From Verrucomicrobiia bacterium (GTDB lineage Bacteria; Verrucomicrobiota; Verrucomicrobiia; Verrucomicrobiales; Akkermansiaceae): a stretch of DNA of 64,000 nucleotides. The stretch is from NCBI GenBank assembly GCA_947462875.1, contig CANHQJ010000003.1:180687-244686 (forward strand), given 5' to 3'. Below are positions 51,387-60,942 of this stretch, in pieces (position 1 is the first letter of the stretch; the number at the start of each line of letters is the position of its first letter). The notes under the pieces are model-generated. The model saw only the letters and a list, made by a program, of their open reading frames with translations, was not told where the DNA came from and ran no database searches. The translations under genes and the position numbers were made by a program.

Positions 51387-52144
51387 ACGAACCGACCCAT
51401 CACGATTGCTGCGCGCACCATCACCATCATCACGAGTTGGTGGTGGAAAATCTCAGCGTCGCCTACCGTAAAATCATCGCGCTGGAAAATGTCTCGTTCG
51501 CCACCTCCTGCGGCACGCGCGTGGCCTTGGTCGGACGCAATGGTGCGGGGAAATCCACCTTGCTCAAAGCCATCGCCGGGCTGGTGCCGCGGCAATCCGG
51601 CAGCATACGTTGGCGCGGCGCACCGGTGAAACGCTGGTCGCGCGAATTCGCCTACCTGCCGCAGCGCGAGGAGGTGGATTGGTCCTTTCCCATTACCGTG
51701 CGCGGCTTGGTGGAAATGGGGCGCTACCCGCAAACCGGTTGGTGGCGCGCCTACCGCGAAGAAGATGTGAAGGCCGTGGACGCCGCCTTGCGCGCGCTGG
51801 ATCTGCACGACCTGCAAGACCGGCAGATCCGCGAACTTTCCGGCGGCCAGCAACAACGTGCGTTTCTGGCCCGTGCGGTGGCGCAGGAGGCCCATGTGCT
51901 GTTGCTCGATGAGCCCTTCACCGGTCTCGACCGCACCGCATCGCTGCGGCTGAGCGCCTTGTTGGAAACACTCGCCAAAGAAGGGCGCCTCATCATCGCC
52001 TCCCACCACGATCTCACCACCGCGCCGCTGCTGTTCAATGAGGCGCTCTTGCTGGACCGCCGCTCGCTGGGCTTTGGCGCGGTCGAGGACATCCTCACGC
52101 CCGCCTTGCTCGATAGCGCCTTTGCCACCCACACCCAGCCCTGA
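51383..52144 (+). CDS. ABC transporter ATPase, metal-type (ZnuC/MntB-like)
   Basis: This protein of about 253 residues has a nucleotide-binding domain with Walker A GRNGAGKSTLLKAIAG, signature LSGGQQQRAFLARAV and Walker B VLLLDEPFTGLD, with the H-loop IIASHHDL. The N-terminus is unusually His-rich (HHDCCAHHHHHHE), which suggests a role with zinc or another transition metal. It lacks an adjacent permease and binding protein, so it may be an orphan component, or partners may be encoded elsewhere. The start overlaps the preceding gene's stop. An HAD hydrolase gene follows 6 nt after its stop. Confidence 0.9.
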   Translation: MNEPTHHDCCAHHHHHHELVVENLSVAYRKIIALENVSFATSCGTRVALVGRNGAGKSTLLKAIAGLVPRQSGSIRWRGAPVKRWSREFAYLPQREEVDWSFPITVRGLVEMGRYPQTGWWRAYREEDVKAVDAALRALDLHDLQDRQIRELSGGQQQRAFLARAVAQEAHVLLLDEPFTGLDRTASLRLSALLETLAKEGRLIIASHHDLTTAPLLFNEALLLDRRSLGFGAVEDILTPALLDSAFATHTQP

Positions 52145-52150
52145 ACGATC

Positions 52151-52783
52151 ATGCATTACCGCGCCATCATTTTCGACTTCGACGGCACCCTCGCCGATAC
52201 CCTCGAACACACCCGCTGCATCTACAACCAGCTCGCGCCCGACTACGGACTGCGCCAGGTGGAATGTCACGAACTCGAGACCTTGCGTGACTTTTCCCTC
52301 AGCGAGCTGCTCAAGCACCTCGACATCTCGAAATTCCGCGTGCCCTCCCTGCTGAAACGCGGCACCGCCCTGCTGCGTGAGCGCATTGCGGAAATTCCCA
52401 TCATCCCCGGCATCGCGGCGGTGCTCCCGACTCTACGCGGTCGCTGCGAAACCTTCGGCATCCTCACCTCGAATGCCACCGAGAACGTCAATCTCTTCCT
52501 CGACACCCACGGCCTGCGCGATCATTTCACTTTCGTCTCCTCCACCTCCAAGCTCACCGGCAAGGCCAAGCACCTCAAGGCGATCCGCAAAACCTTCTCG
52601 CTGCATGCCAGTGAAATGCTCTACGTGGGCGATGAAATCCGCGACGTAAAGGCCTCGCAAAAAGCCGGCATCGCCGTCGCCGCCGTGACCTGGGGCTTCA
52701 ACTCCCGCGATGCCCTCCACGCCAGCGACCCCACGCACATCATTGATCATCCGGAGCATCTGTTAGAGCTGCGCCGCTCCTAA
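52151..52783 (+). CDS. HAD-superfamily hydrolase (phosphoglycolate-phosphatase-like)
   Basis: This 210-residue protein shows HAD motif I (IIFDFDGTLADTLEHT, nucleophile Asp), motif II (FGILTSNATENV) and motif III/IV (TGKAKHLKAIRK and LYVGDEIRDVKASQKAGIAV). A small helical cap is inserted after motif I. The best guess is a phosphoglycolate phosphatase or pyrophosphatase of the Gph/PpaX kind. It is coupled to the ABC ATPase gene (6 nt apart). The substrate is not certain. Confidence 0.92.
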   Translation: MHYRAIIFDFDGTLADTLEHTRCIYNQLAPDYGLRQVECHELETLRDFSLSELLKHLDISKFRVPSLLKRGTALLRERIAEIPIIPGIAAVLPTLRGRCETFGILTSNATENVNLFLDTHGLRDHFTFVSSTSKLTGKAKHLKAIRKTFSLHASEMLYVGDEIRDVKASQKAGIAVAAVTWGFNSRDALHASDPTHIIDHPEHLLELRRS

Positions 52784-52853
52784 CGATGCGCTCCATCGAC
52801 AAAAACCAGATTTTCCCTTGCGCTCGGAATTTCGGCAGCTACTGTCGTGAATC

Positions 52854-53468
52854 ATGAACGCACCAAAAGCCGCATTGACCTTACTGGGACTCGGACTGTT
52901 GTCACTGCCTATCGCCGCGCAGACGGGCAAGGCGGATCCGTTTGAAGACGCCTTGCGGGAATCGGTGAAACAATATCGCGCCGGAAAAATCGCCGAGGCC
53001 ACCGCGGCTTTGGAGCAGGCGAAAGTCATCATCGAAAAAGCCAAAGCCGCGCAGATGGGCAGCGCCCTTCCCGATCCTCCGGAGGGTTGGGAAGCCGACG
53101 AGATGAAAACAGAAGACGTGGGCCCATTTCTCGGCGGCGGAAAGGTGGTGAAGAAACTGTATAAAAACAAATCCGGCCAGCAGCAGATCCAGCTCGAGGT
53201 CTTTTACGGCTCCACCCTGATCAAACTCATGCGCGGCATGCTGGCCAATGAAAACATCGCCCAGGCACAGGGTTATGACACCAAACGCGCCGGAGGAGAG
53301 AAAGTCCTGGTGAAAAAAGTGGATGCCAAAAATTTCGAAATCAACATGCCCATGGAAGAGGAAATCCTCGTGCGCATGACGGGCAAGGAAGCCGCCGAGG
53401 AAGACATGATGATCAAACTCATGCGCGAGGTGGACCGCCGCGAGATCAAATCGCTGGTGAAGCCCTGA
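52854..53468 (+). CDS. Hypothetical exported protein
   Basis: This 204-residue protein has a signal peptide (MNAPKAALTLLGLGLLSLPI, ending AAQ). A helix follows with TPR-like character (DALRESVKQYRAGKIAEATA), then a Lys-rich beta region (GKVVKKLYKNKSGQQQIQLE). No family was recognised. The start ATG 52854 fits the signal peptide. Neighbours do not indicate a function. Confidence 0.75.
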   Translation: MNAPKAALTLLGLGLLSLPIAAQTGKADPFEDALRESVKQYRAGKIAEATAALEQAKVIIEKAKAAQMGSALPDPPEGWEADEMKTEDVGPFLGGGKVVKKLYKNKSGQQQIQLEVFYGSTLIKLMRGMLANENIAQAQGYDTKRAGGEKVLVKKVDAKNFEINMPMEEEILVRMTGKEAAEEDMMIKLMREVDRREIKSLVKP

Positions 53469-53499
53469 GAGCCAACTACGGAACCGGCAAGCGCGAGGA

Positions 53500-53856
53500 A
53501 TGTCTTTCATCATCCAGCATTTCGCCCCTTTGGCACTCTTGTGGGTGCTGATTGTGATTTTTACCAAATCACGTGACAGCACGCAAAGCTATCGTGAGGC
53601 CTTGCTCTGTGCCTGCGGGCTGGCAGCCATCAGCATGATCTTTGCCTGGATGGTGCCCATGCCCCTCAAACTGCTGCGTTACCCGGCACAAGTGGTGGCG
53701 CTATTTTTTCTGGTGGATCGCATTTGTGAATGCTCGCGTGCCGTCACCTGGCGCATCGTCATCTGGTATGTGGTGATCACGGTGGGTTTCGCGCTATTGT
53801 TCAGCCTTATGGCAGACATCCTCAAACAGCCGGTGGACTGGCAACCTAGTCGATGA
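53500..53856 (+). CDS. Small hypothetical membrane protein
   Basis: This 118-residue protein has about four predicted membrane helices (PLALLWVLIVIFTK, LCACGLAAISMIFAWMV, YPAQVVALFFLVDR, VIWYVVITVGFALLFS). No recognised domain. The last 11 bp overlap the 3' end of the converging PSCyt2/PSD1 gene. Function unknown. Confidence 0.65.
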   Translation: MSFIIQHFAPLALLWVLIVIFTKSRDSTQSYREALLCACGLAAISMIFAWMVPMPLKLLRYPAQVVALFFLVDRICECSRAVTWRIVIWYVVITVGFALLFSLMADILKQPVDWQPSR

Positions 53857-56707
53857 AGTGAAATTCGTTGGACGCCCACAGCATCTGGATGAGGTCCACC
53901 CACGGCGAGCCTTTGACCGGTGCGGCCGGCTTGCTCCGGGGTGTGGGGAAATCTTCCGCGAGTCGTGAAATCTCTCGCGTGGCCGATGCCTCCGTGTCGC
54001 GACCCTCGATGCGCAAGTCCCAGTCCGTACTGCCATGGTTGTGCCCGCGTGGCGCACGCAGCACGAAGTCGATGGTGGCTCCCTCCGCGACCGTAACCCA
54101 CGGGCTTTCCAAAGCAGATGACTGACGCGGTGCCAGATCGCCGGAGCGAAGGGTCTGCCTCGCGGGGTCGCGAATTTCCCAAGCTAACACATCGCCTTCC
54201 TTGGTTGGTTTGTGAAGTTTTCCGAGCATGCGCACCTGTCCCGCGCCCATGGCCCGCCAGCGGAGGATCAGCTCATAGCCTTGTGTAGGATGACCGCCGG
54301 TCGAACTGGCACTGAGCCAGGGCACGGGTGCCTTGGCGAGATCCGCTCCGGTTTTCCAGACATTTTTATCGTATAGAGGAAATGCTTTTGCATCCGCGGA
54401 TGGCTCCTGCGCGTAGCGGATTTCCCACTGGCCGGAAAGCGGCGCATCATAATCCGAGGCATCGGCTTGCCGGATCCACTCGCGCGCGGCTTTGAGTTCC
54501 TGCGCCTGCGGTTCGCGCTGCAGCAGGCGTTGATAGATCCAGCGGATGCGCGCCTCGTCATCGCCACTGGCTGCCATGGCAGGGTCCTGCGCCAGGCGCT
54601 GTGCCTGCCGCTGCACCATGGCTCCATTGAGAAAATACAAGGCTTGCTGCGGCACGGTCGTTTCCACCCGCTTGGCACTGTGGTGGTCAGGGTGCGGAAG
54701 ATCAAAGGTCACCAGGGTGCCCGGCAGCGCGTAGCGATCGATGAATCCATACAAACTGCGACGTTGATCCATGGCGGGATTTTCCAGTGCGCCCGGCTTG
54801 CCGCCGATGCGGTCGAGCTGCAAGGAGCCTGCGGTCAGGAGCAGTCGGTCGCGCATCGACTCGAAATCCACACGCTGGCGATTCCATTTCCAGAACAGTT
54901 GATTCGCTTCATCGATGGCCGCGTTTTTCTCCGCTCCGTGCGCTTCCCTGCGGAAGGCGTGCGAGGTCAGCAGCAGACGGTGCAGCTGCTTGAGCGAGGA
55001 ACCGTTCTGGCGGAAATCGACGGCGAGAAAATCCAACAATTTTTGCAAGGCCGGCGCTTCCTGCTGGTAGCCGAAGTCGCTGGGCTCCGTCAGTGGCTGG
55101 CCGAAGTGCCAGGCCCAGACGCGATTGACCCAGACGCGATCGACCAAGGGATTGGCGGGCCCGGTGATTTTCTGGGCGAGAGATAGCCGCGGGCTTTGCG
55201 TGGAGGGATAGACTCCTCCGCCGAGAAACGATAGCCAGCTACGCTCGATGACCTCTCCCTTGGTCGCCGGATTCCCGCGCAGGTAAATCTGCGCCTGGCT
55301 CCACTTCTTGCGGTCCTGCACGCTCATCGCCCGCGGCGGCGAGCCGGGATGATCCGCCTGGAGCTTGCTCAGGGCGCTGAGACGCTCGCGGTTCCTGGTA
55401 TCATCCTCGCGATCAAATAATTGGGAAATACGATGAACATCGTAGTTCAGCACGCAGTCGCGCTGTTCGCGCATTTTGGCAAGTTCACTGCCGGCTTCCG
55501 CCTGCGTCCATTCGGCAGCGAGCTGGGTGCAGAGTTCCTTGCGCCGGGCGGCATCGGCTTTTTCCATCGCATCGGCCCACTGTGCCAGCCGTGGCGAGCG
55601 GCGCTCTTGCCATGCCTTGCCGCGCAGGAAGTCGCGCCAGCGCATCACCGCATCGGCACGGTAGCGGCCGCGCTTGAAGCTTTCACTGGTGGCGCGGGGC
55701 TGATCCCACGATTCCTTCTGCGCCTGCCAAGCGAGTTCCAAGTACACCGCCACGGCCTGCGGCTGGCGCATGTGATCGACGACCGCTTGCCGCGCGGCCT
55801 GATCGCGCGCCTGCCACTGACCGATTTCGCGCTCGAACTCCGCCTGGGCACGGGCGTCCGAGGCCTTGCCGATGACAGGCCGCTCGCCGGGCTCCTCGAT
55901 GTTTTCGAAAATCGAATACATTGAGTAATAATCGTTCATCGTGATCGGATCGCTCTTGTGCTTGTGACAGCGCGCGCAGGAAACCGTGCTGCCGAGAAAT
56001 CCACGCGTCACCACATCCACGCGGTCATCCACCGTTTCCAGCGCCCCACTGCGCGGACCTACCGTCAGCAATCCGAGAGCTGCCAGATCGGGATGATCCG
56101 GGCGATCGACCAACAAATCGGCCGCGATTTGCAGCTGCACGAAACGATCATAGGGCATGTCATCCCGAAAAGCCTGGATCAACCAGTCGCGGTAGGTGAA
56201 GGCATACGGGTAGCGGTTGTCCTGCTCGAAGGCATAGCCGCTGGTATCGGCATAGCGCGCCACATCCATCCAGTGCCGCGCCCAGCGCTCGCCATACGCA
56301 GAACTGGCCAGCCATTCATCGATGAGCTTGCGCCAGTTTTCCTCACTGGGATCTTTTTCCAATCGATCGATCTGCTCCGCCGTGGGAGGCAGACCGGTGA
56401 GTGTGTAGGCGGCACGGATCGCCCACTGGCGCGGGGGCGCGAGCGGGGCGGGAGTGAGTCCCGCCTTTTCCTGCGCTTGGGTGAGCAAAGCGTCCACGGG
56501 GTGAGAACCGGTGGCGATCTCCGGCTTGCGCGGCAGTACATACGACCAGTGCTCTTCCGCAACACAAAGCAGCGGAAGCAGGAGCGAAAACAACAGGCAG
56601 CAGGGAAATCTCAAGCCACATGCATACGTCTCCGCACGTGAAATCCTTACACCATGAGGATGAGTAGGTGATTTGCGCGCGATGTCTGAGGGCTGCCTTG
56701 CGATCAT
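53846..56707 (-). CDS. PSCyt2/PSD1 (DUF1549-DUF1553) exported protein
   Basis: This protein of about 950 residues begins near ATG 56707, with a hydrophobic stretch CCLLFSLLLPLLCVAEE that could act as a signal. A PSCyt2-like region follows (RQWAIRAAYTLTGLPPTAEQ). DVVTRGFLGSTVSCARCHKH carries a CxxCH site that is likely to bind haem c (Cys244, Cys247). The C-terminal part contains PSD1-type segments such as NPLVDRVWVNRVWAWHFGQP and LHRLLLTSHAFRREA. The N-terminal PSCyt1 domain is absent. Planctomycete-type proteins of this family are often next to a DUF1501 gene, but none is seen here. Role unknown, thought to involve carbohydrate oxidation. Confidence 0.9.
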   Translation of the reverse strand: MIARQPSDIARKSPTHPHGVRISRAETYACGLRFPCCLLFSLLLPLLCVAEEHWSYVLPRKPEIATGSHPVDALLTQAQEKAGLTPAPLAPPRQWAIRAAYTLTGLPPTAEQIDRLEKDPSEENWRKLIDEWLASSAYGERWARHWMDVARYADTSGYAFEQDNRYPYAFTYRDWLIQAFRDDMPYDRFVQLQIAADLLVDRPDHPDLAALGLLTVGPRSGALETVDDRVDVVTRGFLGSTVSCARCHKHKSDPITMNDYYSMYSIFENIEEPGERPVIGKASDARAQAEFEREIGQWQARDQAARQAVVDHMRQPQAVAVYLELAWQAQKESWDQPRATSESFKRGRYRADAVMRWRDFLRGKAWQERRSPRLAQWADAMEKADAARRKELCTQLAAEWTQAEAGSELAKMREQRDCVLNYDVHRISQLFDREDDTRNRERLSALSKLQADHPGSPPRAMSVQDRKKWSQAQIYLRGNPATKGEVIERSWLSFLGGGVYPSTQSPRLSLAQKITGPANPLVDRVWVNRVWAWHFGQPLTEPSDFGYQQEAPALQKLLDFLAVDFRQNGSSLKQLHRLLLTSHAFRREAHGAEKNAAIDEANQLFWKWNRQRVDFESMRDRLLLTAGSLQLDRIGGKPGALENPAMDQRRSLYGFIDRYALPGTLVTFDLPHPDHHSAKRVETTVPQQALYFLNGAMVQRQAQRLAQDPAMAASGDDEARIRWIYQRLLQREPQAQELKAAREWIRQADASDYDAPLSGQWEIRYAQEPSADAKAFPLYDKNVWKTGADLAKAPVPWLSASSTGGHPTQGYELILRWRAMGAGQVRMLGKLHKPTKEGDVLAWEIRDPARQTLRSGDLAPRQSSALESPWVTVAEGATIDFVLRAPRGHNHGSTDWDLRIEGRDTEASATREISRLAEDFPTPRSKPAAPVKGSPWVDLIQMLWASNEFHFID

Positions 56708-56786
56708 CGGATGGCAAATGTGTCAGCCTTTGGATTTTTTTCTTGTATTCACTACGTATTCTATTTAGTATGACGCCCAAAACCCA

Positions 56787-59700
56787 ATGAAACTCAAAAC
56801 TTTACAAAAAAGGGAAAGCAATTCTGGCTTTACTCTGATCATTACCATCTCCTTGCTGGTACTGCTGACATTGGTGGCCATTGGTTTGCTCTCGCTATCG
56901 ACGGTCACCTTGCGTTCTTCCGCCAAAGGCATCGCGCTGCAGGAAGCGCGCGCCAATGCCAAGGTCGCGTTGTTGCTGGCACTAGGGGATTTGCAGAAAT
57001 CCCTAGGCCCTGACCAGCGCATTTCTTTCACCGCCGATCAGTTGGTGGGAAATACCACCGCTCCCCTGACGACGAACAACCAGCAAAAGCATTTCACCGG
57101 AGTCTATCGCTCCTGGGAAGCCACTGCGGTCAATCGCCCGGCCACGCCGGAATTCCTGCAATGGTTTGTCTCAGGAAACCGCACCGCTATCAGGAATCGC
57201 GACTGGGTCAGAACCGCGCCGACGGGATCGCTGATCGAACTGCTGAGCGCGCAGGCGGCAGGCGCGGCGCATGATGCCGTAAAAGTGCCATTTCTTACGC
57301 AAACGGACGCGAACCGCATGCAAAACCATTTCGCCTGGTGGGTCAGCGATCTCGGCACGAAGGCCCTCGTCGCCCGGGCCAAGCCAGCCTCCAACGGCCA
57401 GGCACAACTGGCCCGCGAAGCCATGCAAACCATGCCCGCCTATGACATCACGCAGATGGCACGCGGTCAGGAAAAACCCTACCAGGCCGTGAATTTGCAA
57501 GATGCCCAAATCGGCAATGCCATCACCACCGCGAACACCGCGCTGCTCACCGGGCAATCCAACGCCAAGCCCCTGATCCACGACCTCACGGGCTACAATC
57601 GCGGCCTGATCACCAATGTGCGCAGCGGTGGTTTCCGCAGGGATCTCTCGTTCTATCTGGAAAAGGACTCCACCGCCATCCCGCAGGACATCCTCTACTC
57701 CGTGGGTGGCAGGCCCGGCATCAACATGCAGGAACTGTGGTTGCACTATAATATGTACAAGGAACTGCGCCGCGGCGGACGTTTCAACTACACCACGGGC
57801 GGCAGCCTGCCGAGCACGGCGAATTACCTGCAAGTCATGGGCACGCAGGCGGAGGCCTTTACCGACAATGCCTATTTCTACAAGCAGCCGACCTTCATCC
57901 ACTACCAGACCATCCTTTCCTTCCACGCCCGCAACGGCACGAACGCCAGCGGACAGAGCGGACGTTTTTTGCAACTGGTGGTCGATCCGGTCGTGACCTA
58001 CTGGAATCCGCTCGATGTCCCCGTGGTCGTCACGCCCGCCTACAATTCCATCAAATTCTGGCAACTGCCCTATGACCTCAACCTCACGGTGGGCACACGC
58101 ACCATCAACGTGAGCCTGCAGCAGATGCTCGGCAATTCCGAGTGGCATTACCTGACGCTCATCGCCGGCCGAACCCAGCCCATGGTTCTCAAACCCGGCG
58201 AGGTTCTCGTCGTATCGGAGGGCCCGAACACGCCAATCGTACAAGCCCGGCGCGGTCTCGGAAACAACTACGTCGATGCCGTGGCGGGCTGGAACTTCGG
58301 CGGAGGACGCGCGCTGGACATGATCGACAGAACCGGTGCCACCATCTTCACGCAGAACAACGATCTCATTCGCTACGATGTGGTGCCGAACTCCGTCGTC
58401 TCGCTCGGATCGCGCCACTGGTCCCTGACCCACCACGAATGCTACTACAAGGAAGACCGTGTCCAGCGCGGCGAATCGATCGGCATCGGCGGCATTTACG
58501 TCGACTACATCTACGGCCAGCCCAACAACGAGAGCAATCCCAAGCCCGCCGATCTCCGCATCCGTGCCGCCAGCCGGCCGGACTTTTTCGGAAAAATCCC
58601 CGCCTCCAGCACGCGCACCATCACCATGGACCAAATCACCGGCCGCAAGGAGCCCTTCATGCTCTATGCCTACAAGGCGAAAACCGAGCGCGGTTCGGAA
58701 CGCCCGGCACGGTTCCTCTCGCGCTTCAATCCGAAGTCGATGCTCTACGACTACTATGACCTTAGTACTCGCGAGCTCGATGTGGTGCCCTTCGAGGTGC
58801 AGATCAAGCCGCTCAACAGTTTCAAGACGCCCTTGCTGGAAGTCAGCACGAATGGCAACGGTTACTTCGGCGGTGACATGAACGCGCAGGATGGCGTTTC
58901 GTTCCTCACCACCCACTCGGTGCCGCGCGAGCCGGTCTATTCCCTGGCGGCGATGCAACACGCCTTCGCCAATGGCAACCCCACCCTGTCGCCACAGGCC
59001 GGATACGCGGTGATCAACGGCCGCCAGCCGCTGCTGCCGCAGATTTCCCACCCCATCGGCAATTCCTTCGCACCCTCGATCATGGCGTCCAACCGCACAG
59101 AAGACAGCCTCACGGGTTCGCGCCCGCTGGCGGACCACTCTTTCCTCGCGAACCGCGCGCTGTGGGATGACTGGTTCTTCTCCAGCATCGCGCCGCAAAG
59201 CTCCACCACCTTCGCCACCAAACGCACGCACCAGAAAGTGGCGCAGGATTTCATCCAAGGCACGCAGCCGCTGCCACTGCACCGCTACGTGCGCTCGCTC
59301 GGTCGCTACAATACCACCCAGGCGCTCGCGCTCTTGTTCAGTGGCAGCCGCCCCGCCTCGAATGCCCATTTGCAGAGCGCCTCGTTGCTCGAGGCGGAAG
59401 GCCTGTTCAATGTGAACTCGACCTCGGTGGAGGCATGGAAAGCCCTGCTCGGGTCACTGCGCCAGCGAGATGCCGTGACCTCGGATGCCAATGGCAATGA
59501 AAGTCTGTCGGCCTACAATGCGGGAGTTCCCGTGGCCAACCTCAATTCGCCACGGCCGCTCACCGTGCGTGCCAACAACAATGTGGACATCAAGGACCCC
59601 GCGCAGTGGGTGGGCTATCGCACGCTCAGCGATGAGGAAATCACCGCCCTCGCCGAAGCGATCGTGCTGCAAGTGCGGCTGCGCGGCCCGTTCCTATCGC

Positions 59701-60170
59701 TCTCGGATTTCATCAACCGCCGCGTTTCCACGGATACGAAAGTGGCGGCTTCCGGCACGATCCAGAGCGCGCTCGATACACAAACGGTGCCCATCAATCA
59801 AGGCTTCCGCGCGGCGAACCGCACCGTGCAGGGCACGGCAGGATATGCCTTCCCGCAGGCGGAGCAAGGCATCGCCGCCCAGGGCGCGCCCGGCGTGGTG
59901 AAACAGGCCGACATCCTCACACCCATCGCTCCCTACCTCTCGGCGCGCTCGGATTCTTTCCTCATCCGCGCGGCTGGACAAAAGACCGATGCCAATGGTA
60001 TCGTCGTCGCCCGCGCCTACTGCGAAGCCGTCGTGCAGCGTGTGGCGGATTTTGTGGACCCACGGAATCTTCCCACCGTCGCCCTCGCGTCCCTGAATCC
60101 GCTCAATCGGTTTTTCGGCAGGCGTTTCCAAATCGTATCGTTCCGCTGGCTCTCGGCGGAGGAAATCTAA
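56787..60170 (+). CDS. Verru_Chthon cassette protein A
   Basis: This 1127-residue protein opens with GFTLIITISLLVLLTLVAIG, a type IV pilin-like methylation/anchor segment, followed by LQEARANAKVALLLALGDLQ. This is the signature of the Verru_Chthon cassette A family (TIGR02600), named for genes clustered as A-B-C-D in Verrucomicrobia and Chthoniobacter relatives. The rest is a long Gly/Asn/Thr-rich region with no catalytic site. Members B, C and D were not found next to it. The next gene (60175) starts 4 nt after it and may be co-transcribed. It is probably involved in pilus-like envelope structures. Confidence 0.9.
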   Translation: MKLKTLQKRESNSGFTLIITISLLVLLTLVAIGLLSLSTVTLRSSAKGIALQEARANAKVALLLALGDLQKSLGPDQRISFTADQLVGNTTAPLTTNNQQKHFTGVYRSWEATAVNRPATPEFLQWFVSGNRTAIRNRDWVRTAPTGSLIELLSAQAAGAAHDAVKVPFLTQTDANRMQNHFAWWVSDLGTKALVARAKPASNGQAQLAREAMQTMPAYDITQMARGQEKPYQAVNLQDAQIGNAITTANTALLTGQSNAKPLIHDLTGYNRGLITNVRSGGFRRDLSFYLEKDSTAIPQDILYSVGGRPGINMQELWLHYNMYKELRRGGRFNYTTGGSLPSTANYLQVMGTQAEAFTDNAYFYKQPTFIHYQTILSFHARNGTNASGQSGRFLQLVVDPVVTYWNPLDVPVVVTPAYNSIKFWQLPYDLNLTVGTRTINVSLQQMLGNSEWHYLTLIAGRTQPMVLKPGEVLVVSEGPNTPIVQARRGLGNNYVDAVAGWNFGGGRALDMIDRTGATIFTQNNDLIRYDVVPNSVVSLGSRHWSLTHHECYYKEDRVQRGESIGIGGIYVDYIYGQPNNESNPKPADLRIRAASRPDFFGKIPASSTRTITMDQITGRKEPFMLYAYKAKTERGSERPARFLSRFNPKSMLYDYYDLSTRELDVVPFEVQIKPLNSFKTPLLEVSTNGNGYFGGDMNAQDGVSFLTTHSVPREPVYSLAAMQHAFANGNPTLSPQAGYAVINGRQPLLPQISHPIGNSFAPSIMASNRTEDSLTGSRPLADHSFLANRALWDDWFFSSIAPQSSTTFATKRTHQKVAQDFIQGTQPLPLHRYVRSLGRYNTTQALALLFSGSRPASNAHLQSASLLEAEGLFNVNSTSVEAWKALLGSLRQRDAVTSDANGNESLSAYNAGVPVANLNSPRPLTVRANNNVDIKDPAQWVGYRTLSDEEITALAEAIVLQVRLRGPFLSLSDFINRRVSTDTKVAASGTIQSALDTQTVPINQGFRAANRTVQGTAGYAFPQAEQGIAAQGAPGVVKQADILTPIAPYLSARSDSFLIRAAGQKTDANGIVVARAYCEAVVQRVADFVDPRNLPTVALASLNPLNRFFGRRFQIVSFRWLSAEEI

Positions 60171-60174
60171 TCGT

Positions 60175-60843
60175 ATGAGATTGTTTGTTTTTTTGTTAGG
60201 ACTCGCCTTGCTGGGCGGCGTGAATGCCCAGGAACCTGCTGCGGAAAAAAAGCCGGCCTTGCAGGTGAAGTTGCTGGCGGTCACGGCCCCGCCCGATCTG
60301 GGCCAGGTCTATCTATTGTCCGGCGAGGTGAAAAGCGCCGCCTTCGATCTGCCGATGAACAATGTCAGTGATGCCATCGCCGTCACGCAGCGGGCTTTTT
60401 CCCTGAAGACGGTGAACAAGGACCTGCCGCTCTGTGCCATCGAATTACCGGAAGCGGGCAAGGAGTTCATCATCGTGCTCTCCCCCGCCAAACCCGCCGG
60501 CTACCGCAGCGTGATCGTGCGCACCGATGACCCGAGCTTCCGCCGTGGCGATGTGTTTTTCCTCAATCTCACCACCCACACCGTGCTCGGCAAGCTCGGC
60601 ACCCGCCCGCTGGTGCTGGAATCGGGAAAATCCGCCGTCAACCGCCCCGATGGCCCCAAGGAAAAAGGCTACTATGATATCGCCTTCGCCACCCGTCAGG
60701 AAAACGAGGACCGCATCTTCAGCTCCTCGCGCTGGCCCATCGATGATCAGATCCGCAGTTATCTCTTTTTCCTCCAGGAAGAAAGCGGCCGTATCACCTA
60801 CCGCGCCGTGGATGAATTCATCCCCGCCGAGAAACGCCCTTGA
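60175..60843 (+). CDS. Exported hypothetical protein coupled to Verru_Chthon A
   Basis: This 222-residue protein has a signal peptide (MRLFVFLLGLALLGGVNAQE) and a beta-rich region with a conserved-looking VRTDDPSFRRGDVFFLNLT and later GYYDIAFATRQENEDRIF. No named family. It starts 4 nt after the stop of the large cassette A gene and is likely in the same operon; a shared role in envelope assembly is inferred. Confidence 0.7.
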   Translation: MRLFVFLLGLALLGGVNAQEPAAEKKPALQVKLLAVTAPPDLGQVYLLSGEVKSAAFDLPMNNVSDAIAVTQRAFSLKTVNKDLPLCAIELPEAGKEFIIVLSPAKPAGYRSVIVRTDDPSFRRGDVFFLNLTTHTVLGKLGTRPLVLESGKSAVNRPDGPKEKGYYDIAFATRQENEDRIFSSSRWPIDDQIRSYLFFLQEESGRITYRAVDEFIPAEKRP

Positions 60844-60942
60844 GCCTTAGTGCCTGGGATAGGGAAATGCCGCGCATTTCGCTGAAGACGCATTTTCCCC
60901 TCGCCAAGTCGTGCGGATTTTGCTAACTGGAGACACAAAGTT

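Noticed and set aside
57171..59369. A 732-codon open frame antisense to the Verru_Chthon cassette A gene
   Set aside because: It mirrors codon bias of the real gene on the other strand, has no recognisable domain or signal peptide and no suitable start context. GC-rich genes commonly create such shadow frames.
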